Shown here: one piece after another, positions 49,427-54,623 of the stretch
Layout of the letters: each line of letters begins with the position of its first letter
Numbering within the stretch: position 1 is the first letter of the stretch
Assembly (NCBI GenBank): GCA_038209965.1
Contig: JBBQXF010000014.1
Location: forward strand, 1-54,623
Direction: 5' to 3'
From: JALONO01 sp038209965
GTDB taxonomy: Bacteria > Bacteroidota > Bacteroidia > Cytophagales > Thermoflexibacteraceae
Length of the DNA stretch: 54,623 nt
Notes under the pieces: generated by a model
Database searches by the model: none
The model's input: only the letters and a program-made list of their open reading frames with translations
What the model was told of the DNA's origin: nothing
Translations under genes and position numbers: made by a program

Positions 49427-51088
49427 CTAGTCGTTTTGGATCAAGAGCGGATTGCGATCGATCATTACTTGGGGCACCACAAACACCAACAAACGGCTGT
49501 TCCAAGGCACTTCGGCGCAGTTGCTCATGCTACAATCGATGCCGTTGGGCGAAACCCCGCGGTCGGCTGGGTGGATCGATTGGCGCAGGCGGCGCAAGTT
49601 ATGGATCCGGGTACCTTCGGCCACCATTTCACGCACAAACTCGGTGCGAATCTCCTCCAACAGGTTGGACGAAATATTGAGCGCGGGCAGGCCAGCGCGG
49701 GTACGCACGGTATTCAAATCGGTGAGGGCGAGCCCAACGTTGCCCTTGCGCTGGTTCATCTCGGCGCGCATGAGCAAAAATTCGGCTGATCGGTACATCA
49801 CTATGTTGCTGTTCACGCCCTGGGTGGGGCCAAGATTGGCAGTTCCCAAGCTGCCCCATTTGCGGCTGAACCAAAGGCGGTTGGGGCTGTCCCAAGTGGT
49901 GATGGCAGTACTGGCTTGGCTGGTGTCGATCAAAGTGCGGTAGCGCAGATCAGTGCTGCGATTAAAGTTGGCCAATGTTTTGAAACGTTGGCTCAAGCGC
50001 AAGCTAGGCCCAGCAGTCAAGTTATTGACATTGCCCAATTGGGCGGGTGTGTATACGCTTTGCAAGGTATAGTGGGTACGCAGTGGCGCATTGTTGGTGG
50101 TGCGCGAGTTCCGGCCGACCACATTCACCAATTCAAAAATCACTTCATCGCGGTTGGCCGAGTTGGTGGTTGGTGTACTGCCGGCTCGCTGGAAAAGCCG
50201 CGCCAGCATATCGGAGCCGGGCACGAGTGGAAAACGATTGGCCGAACCGGGGCCAAGCAGGCGGTTGCACACGGCCAAACAGCTATCAACATTGTCTTGC
50301 TGCCAGTAAACCCGGGCCATGAGGGCCAGCGCGGCGTAGCGATTGCCCCGGGGCTGATAATCGGGCAGTTGCAGGTTCGGATCATAATTTTCGGGCAATA
50401 AACGCTCAGCCAAGCGCAGGTCAGACAATATGCTATCATAGGCAACTTGCACGCTTAAGCGGGGATAGGCCAGATCGCCAAAATTGGACAGCGACCGGTA
50501 GTTGCCTACCGGTCCAGGGTGGCTGTTGGTGGGTGTATACCCCCACGGATAACCCAAAAGGCGGGTCTGTTCAAAAATGCAAAGGGCGCGGATAAAGCGG
50601 GCTTCCCCCTCGATACGGCCACGCTGGCGGGCAATATCTAGTCGGGGGTTGGTCTGGCCGGGAGTCTGCACTTGGCCGGTGCTGAGGATCTCCAACACAT
50701 TGTTGGCATTGTTGAGCCCAAAGGTGGACCACTGCAAAAACTCGGCTTGAAAACCATAATCTTCCTCGCGGTGGGTCCAAGTATAGACCCGTGACGACCG
50801 GCCCGGGCTGTTCCGATAGTTGACGTTGTTGATCGCTACCAGATCGGCAAAGGTTTCGCCAATAATCAGGGCATTGCCACCGAACCCGACCTCGCGGGCA
50901 AAGCCGGCATAAGCTCCAGTCAACAAAATGTCGAGCTCTTGAACAGTTTTTACGTTTTGGGCTTGGATTAGGGTCTTGGACTCGACCTCGTCCAAGTATT
51001 TTTCGCAGCCCGGGGCCACTAGCAGCAGGGTGGCCAAAGCAACCAAGTGCAAGAAACGGTAGGTGGGTGTGACTCCTTTGTTTTTCAT
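49427..51088 (-). CDS. SusD/RagB-family outer-membrane lipoprotein (pair 2)
   Basis: 553 residues from the ATG at 51088; an upstream start at 51187 would add 33 residues ahead of the signal. Lipobox LLLVAPGC with Cys28, followed by EKYLDEVESKTLIQAQNVKT, the standard SusD N-terminus. Helical repeats include IEGEARFIRALCIFEQTRLL (the A.F+RAL..F.L...+G segment) and GNRYAALALMARVYWQQDNV, with RSAEFLLMRAEMNQRKGNVG and ALTDLNTVRTRAGLPAL near the end. It captures substrate over the SusC 2 channel. It begins 116 bases after SusC 2. Confidence 0.94.
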   Translation of the reverse strand: MKNKGVTPTYRFLHLVALATLLLVAPGCEKYLDEVESKTLIQAQNVKTVQELDILLTGAYAGFAREVGFGGNALIIGETFADLVAINNVNYRNSPGRSSRVYTWTHREEDYGFQAEFLQWSTFGLNNANNVLEILSTGQVQTPGQTNPRLDIARQRGRIEGEARFIRALCIFEQTRLLGYPWGYTPTNSHPGPVGNYRSLSNFGDLAYPRLSVQVAYDSILSDLRLAERLLPENYDPNLQLPDYQPRGNRYAALALMARVYWQQDNVDSCLAVCNRLLGPGSANRFPLVPGSDMLARLFQRAGSTPTTNSANRDEVIFELVNVVGRNSRTTNNAPLRTHYTLQSVYTPAQLGNVNNLTAGPSLRLSQRFKTLANFNRSTDLRYRTLIDTSQASTAITTWDSPNRLWFSRKWGSLGTANLGPTQGVNSNIVMYRSAEFLLMRAEMNQRKGNVGLALTDLNTVRTRAGLPALNISSNLLEEIRTEFVREMVAEGTRIHNLRRLRQSIHPADRGVSPNGIDCSMSNCAEVPWNSRLLVFVVPQVMIDRNPLLIQND

Positions 51089-51204
51089 ATTTATAAATTT
51101 AATGACTTGATTTTTTGGAAATAAATAAATGGTGAACACTTGGGCGAAGCAAAACTGCTCACTGTGCCCAATATTTGGGCAGGGCAATGTCCTCCACGGC
51201 GCGC

Positions 51205-54200
51205 TTAAAATCCAATATTAAGGCCAATTAAGAAAGTACGCACCTGCGGCAGATCGTGGAAGGTCAAACCCGGCGAGAGGTTGGCAGTTGAGCCATCGGC
51301 TCCTCCATTGCGGAACACCTCCGGATCCCAGCCCGGAAACCGGGTGAACGTTAACAGGTTTTGGGCCGTAAGGTAGATCCTGGCCGAACGCAACTTGATT
51401 TTCTGGGCCAGTTCGGTGGACAAGTTATAGCCCAATTGCACATTTTTGAGGCGGACAAACGAGCCGTCGTGCAGAAACCGGGTGGATTCAAAACCACGGG
51501 CATTGGAATTCCATTGTAGGCGTGAGGGGCCGTCGGTGCGGGTCAGCTCGTCGGTCAGGTTGCCGATGCCGGGCACATTGGCGCGCAGTACTTGCCCAGT
51601 AGTGGCGTAGCTCTGGGCGCGTTCGCCTTGATCATAAATCCAGTTGCCTAGTTGGTAGTACACCAAGAAACTAAAGTCGAACTGTTTGAACTGGAAGGAA
51701 TTGTTTATCCCACCAAAAATCGTGGGATAGGGCGTGCGATCCGATAAAATAAATTGATTGTTGCCAGCATTGTTGGCCACTGTCCCATCCCACAAGTTGC
51801 CGGTGGCCACAGTCTCGCCCGTATTGTTAAAAGTAACCCGGTCGCGTTCTTGGAACAGTTCGTTGCCCGTCACTGGGTCGAAACCAGCAAAACGGGGCAA
51901 AAAGTAAGCCCCAAGCGGATAACCCACCGCGGCAATGCTCGGGCCATTGATAACTTGGAACGGATAGTTCAGGAACGATGCGGTGTAGGTACTGAGCACC
52001 TTGTTTCGGTTGCCACTCACGTTGAAATCGGTGCTCCAGCGAAAGTTGGATTTGACCACATTTCTGGTAGTGATGGCGAACTCAACGCCCCGGTTGCGCA
52101 CCGATCCCAAGTTGATGGTCATGCTGTTGTTGATTGTGCCAAACAATGGGCCCAAGCTATAATCAAGCAATAAGTCACTGGATACTTTATTGTAAAAGTC
52201 GAATGTTCCGCTCACTCGGCCTTTGAACAGGGAGAAATCAAGGCCGATGTTGGTTTGGGTGGTAGTTTCCCAACTTAGGTTGCTATTTCCCGGGCTGGTG
52301 AATTGTCCACCTTGTATCCCGCCATAGATCGCCGCATTGTAACCCACAAAGGTGAAGGCTTTTTGCCACGAGAAATTACCAATTTCGGCATTGCCAGTGA
52401 GCCCATAGCTGGCCCGCAACTTGAGCAAATCGATGGCAGGTACGTTTTTAAGAAACTCCTCTTCACTTAGTACCCACCCAACCGAGGCCCCGGGGAAAGT
52501 GGCCCAGCGGCGGCCTGACCCAAAACGGGAGGAACCATCGCTGCGCATACTGGCCTCAAACAGATACTTGTCTTTGTACACATAGTTGAACCGGCCAAAA
52601 TAGGACACAAAGCGGAACGAGATTTCATTGTCAAAAACGACCGACCGGGCCGTGTCCAATCCACGATCACCACCGGTAGGCACCCGCTCAGTGATGTAAG
52701 TTTCGTTACTGGACAGCCGGTTCTGGACGCTGTTGCCCACCAATACGTTAATGCGGTGATCGGTGCCCAACTGGCGGGTATAGTTGATGGTATTGTTCCA
52801 GTTGTGGTTCAAGTTGCGCACATCGCGGTTGTCGGCCCGGCCGTCCCCATTGCGCTCCGAGCCAGCCACGCCACGCGGATACAGGGTGTTGTTGAACAAT
52901 ATATTATTGCGGCTGCGCTGAAAATCAATGCCATACTCCACCCTGATGTTCAGGCCCTTCACTGGTTCCAGTTGGGCAAAGAAGGTGTTGATGGTACGAA
53001 AGGTGCGCGTGCGGTTGGAATAATTTTCCCGAAAAAAAAGTGGATTGCTGCCAATGCTCAACGTATTGTTGGGTCCATTGGCAATGCCGTTGAAGTAATT
53101 GCCTTCGGACAAGCGCACTGGATAAGCGGGCAGGGCGTTGGTAAGCCCCGCTTGATAGGAGTTGCCAAGAGGCACCATTTCATTGTTGATGCCGTTGACC
53201 GATACATTGGCCCCCAGTTTCAGCATTTTGATTGGCGTAAACTCGGCGTTCACCCGGGCACTGAGGCGGCGCAGCCCTTGCCCAACAATGATACCGTCTT
53301 CCCGGCGGTAAGACCCACTGCCATACACGGTAAATTTATCGGTACCGGCCCCACCACCCAAAGTAGCTTGCTGGAAAATGCCGGTGCGCAGGGTTTCATC
53401 CAGCCAATTGGTGCGGGTGTTGTACAGTGTGGCCGAGTCGACCAACTGGTTGTCAAAGCTGGACGGCAAAGTACCGCGCAAAATACCATTGGGCACCATG
53501 CCGACCAAATTGGGATTGGCCGCGGGCAAGCCAGAGCGCACATTGCTGCCGACGGCCCGTTTTAACAGGTTGAAATGATCGGCCCCATTGTCGATCAAGT
53601 CCACCCGATTGGTGGGAGAGTTTACTCCTTGCTGGAAGCTGAGATCAAACTTGGGCTTGCCCTTCTTGCCTTTTTTGGTTGTGATCAAAATAACGCCGTT
53701 GGCCGCCCGCGAACCAAACAAAATGGAGGCTGAAGCGTCTTTGAGCACCTCCATGCTTTCAATATCGTCGGGGTTGATTTCGGCCAATGGGTTCATGGCC
53801 ACGCCCCCAGTACCGAAGGCATTGCTGATCACTGGTTGTCCATCAATAACGATCAACGGCTGGGAATTGGAGTTGATGGAGGCCACCCCGCGCACGTTGA
53901 TGCGCACCGCGCCACCCGGGGTGCCACCCGATTGGGTAATTTGGACACCAGAAACCCGGCCCTGCAAGGCCACGTCAGGGCTGGCCGCCGTGTTGGCCCG
54001 AATATCAGCGGCTCGGATAGTGGCGATTGAACCGGTGACTTCTTGCTTTCTTTGTTCGCCAAAAGCCACGATTTGTACTTCGTTCAGCGACCTAACATCC
54101 ACCTGCAACACCACATCGACAGTAGTGCGGCTGCCAACGGCAATTTCTTGGCCCACAAAACCTACATAGCTAAACACCAGCACACTACCAGCTTGGGCTT

Positions 54201-54390
54201 TGAGCGAATAAGTGCCGTTGACATCGGTAATGGTGCCCGTTGAGGTGCCTTTCTGCAGTATGTTTACCCCCGGCAATGGTTTGCCGTCCTCACTGCTGGT
54301 AATAGTGCCCTTGATTGTAGCTTGGGCCAGGGCGCGCTGCACCGAAAAACCGAAGGCCAACAAAAGGAAAGTGGTAAATAAGTGTTTCAT
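51205..54390 (-). CDS. SusC/RagA-family TonB-dependent outer-membrane transporter (pair 2)
   Basis: 1061 residues from the ATG at 54390; 54396 is two codons earlier and equally possible, 54474 is less likely. Signal peptide (MKHLFTTFLLLAFGFSVQRA), CarboxypepD-reg-like domain (TIKGTITSSEDGKPLPGVNI), plug with DVALQGRVSGVQITQSGGTP, the SusC signature SQPLIVIDGQPVISN, ASILFGSRAANGVILITTKK, and a long barrel ending in FLIGLNIGF. It imports an unknown nutrient with TonB energy. It is the first gene of the three-gene operon that ends at 48701. No regulator or hydrolase is adjacent within the window; genes further right may exist outside it. Confidence 0.94.
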   Translation of the reverse strand: MKHLFTTFLLLAFGFSVQRALAQATIKGTITSSEDGKPLPGVNILQKGTSTGTITDVNGTYSLKAQAGSVLVFSYVGFVGQEIAVGSRTTVDVVLQVDVRSLNEVQIVAFGEQRKQEVTGSIATIRAADIRANTAASPDVALQGRVSGVQITQSGGTPGGAVRINVRGVASINSNSQPLIVIDGQPVISNAFGTGGVAMNPLAEINPDDIESMEVLKDASASILFGSRAANGVILITTKKGKKGKPKFDLSFQQGVNSPTNRVDLIDNGADHFNLLKRAVGSNVRSGLPAANPNLVGMVPNGILRGTLPSSFDNQLVDSATLYNTRTNWLDETLRTGIFQQATLGGGAGTDKFTVYGSGSYRREDGIIVGQGLRRLSARVNAEFTPIKMLKLGANVSVNGINNEMVPLGNSYQAGLTNALPAYPVRLSEGNYFNGIANGPNNTLSIGSNPLFFRENYSNRTRTFRTINTFFAQLEPVKGLNIRVEYGIDFQRSRNNILFNNTLYPRGVAGSERNGDGRADNRDVRNLNHNWNNTINYTRQLGTDHRINVLVGNSVQNRLSSNETYITERVPTGGDRGLDTARSVVFDNEISFRFVSYFGRFNYVYKDKYLFEASMRSDGSSRFGSGRRWATFPGASVGWVLSEEEFLKNVPAIDLLKLRASYGLTGNAEIGNFSWQKAFTFVGYNAAIYGGIQGGQFTSPGNSNLSWETTTQTNIGLDFSLFKGRVSGTFDFYNKVSSDLLLDYSLGPLFGTINNSMTINLGSVRNRGVEFAITTRNVVKSNFRWSTDFNVSGNRNKVLSTYTASFLNYPFQVINGPSIAAVGYPLGAYFLPRFAGFDPVTGNELFQERDRVTFNNTGETVATGNLWDGTVANNAGNNQFILSDRTPYPTIFGGINNSFQFKQFDFSFLVYYQLGNWIYDQGERAQSYATTGQVLRANVPGIGNLTDELTRTDGPSRLQWNSNARGFESTRFLHDGSFVRLKNVQLGYNLSTELAQKIKLRSARIYLTAQNLLTFTRFPGWDPEVFRNGGADGSTANLSPGLTFHDLPQVRTFLIGLNIGF

Positions 54391-54623
54391 GTTCATGGTA
54401 GTTGAGAAAAAAATCACATTCAAATATTGATTACCGACTAAACAAATAATTAAGGATCCTATTCCTGTCCCCACCGAATACCGGCCGTGGAGCCATCACG
54501 CGATGATGACCGATCCAGAAAACAATTCATAAAAATCTTGTAAAACTGCAACCTTCGCCAACACTGGGCCAGACGTGGCCTCGATGAACTTGGTTATTTA
54601 TCAGCCAATGTAATCACGGCAAT

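Noticed and set aside
52756..53565. 269-codon rightward frame inside SusC 2
   Set aside because: Antisense to SusC 2, with hydrophobic low-complexity translation typical of a mirror frame.
1..54623. tRNA, rRNA, riboswitch, CRISPR or replication origin
   Set aside because: Gene-free gaps were read on both strands; no cloverleaf, regularly spaced repeat, DnaA-box cluster or known riboswitch core was seen.
54475..54623. Partial gene at the right edge
   Set aside because: Short, with no recognisable coding pattern; taken as the region upstream of SusC 2.

Overview
The window looks like chromosomal DNA of a Bacteroidota bacterium, probably of the Cytophagales type. The grounds are two SusC/SusD outer-membrane uptake pairs, many lipoproteins and Sec signal peptides, a BatA-type protein, a GIN-domain (DUF2807) protein, a ThuA/PQQ-glucose-dehydrogenase fusion, no Shine-Dalgarno-like leaders, and several upstream boxes fitting the Bacteroidota promoter form TTG-N~19-TAnnTTTG. 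Species-level placement cannot be made by eye.

Layout. 1-3.0 kb: a YceI lipoprotein and a membrane-anchored SpoIIE-type phosphatase, convergent. 3.3-5.5 kb: a secreted TPR protein followed by a decayed IS66 transposase. 5.7-8.4 kb: an isochorismatase-like hydrolase, then a small conserved protein with an ABC-2 permease. 8.7-11.9 kb: a minus-strand group (alpha/beta hydrolase, DUF2809 protein, LVIVD lipoprotein, barrel-like protein). 11.9-20.4 kb: GIN-domain protein, a very large ThuA-dehydrogenase-PKD-cytochrome c lipoprotein, Nudix hydrolase, palindromic repeats, and a secreted HExxH protein with a propeller and barrel. 20.4-22.7 kb: an SRAP protein, an AT-rich stretch with a truncated Imm53-like immunity gene, and a methyltransferase. 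22.9-27.2 kb: SusC/SusD pair 1. 27.5-33.2 kb: an RRNAD1/METTL25-like methyltransferase, a triple leucine-rich-repeat protein, a TraB/GumN protein and a hypothetical. 33.3-37 kb: a dicarboxylate symporter, a two-component AAA+ regulator without a DNA-binding domain, and an AIM6-like phosphodiesterase. 37.3-43.4 kb: a PIG-L deacetylase, homogentisate dioxygenase and a BatA-domain protein. 43.6-48.5 kb: S-adenosylhomocysteinase, a beta-helix lipoprotein, a Bcp peroxiredoxin, a DoxX protein and an L,D-transpeptidase. 48.7-54.4 kb: SusC/SusD pair 2 with a third lipoprotein gene.

How the genes work together. Only a few groups look like true operons: SusC-SusD 1, SusC-SusD-lipoprotein 2, hydrolase-DUF2809 (4-base overlap), and the 134-residue protein with the ABC permease. 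Most other genes are single units, often ending in clear hairpin terminators between convergent neighbours. The SusCD pairs, PQQ-dehydrogenase fusion, beta-helix protein and PIG-L protein suggest a heterotroph that scavenges sugars or glycans. Neither SusCD pair has a glycoside hydrolase beside it, so substrates cannot be named. No tRNA, rRNA, CRISPR array or intact mobile element was found.

I see no complete, clearly undescribed system. The oddest items are the three-solenoid LRR protein, the response regulator with an altered sigma-54 contact loop and no HTH, the truncated immunity gene that keeps its promoter, the REP-like palindromes, and an ABC-2 permease whose partner is an unknown small protein instead of an ATPase.
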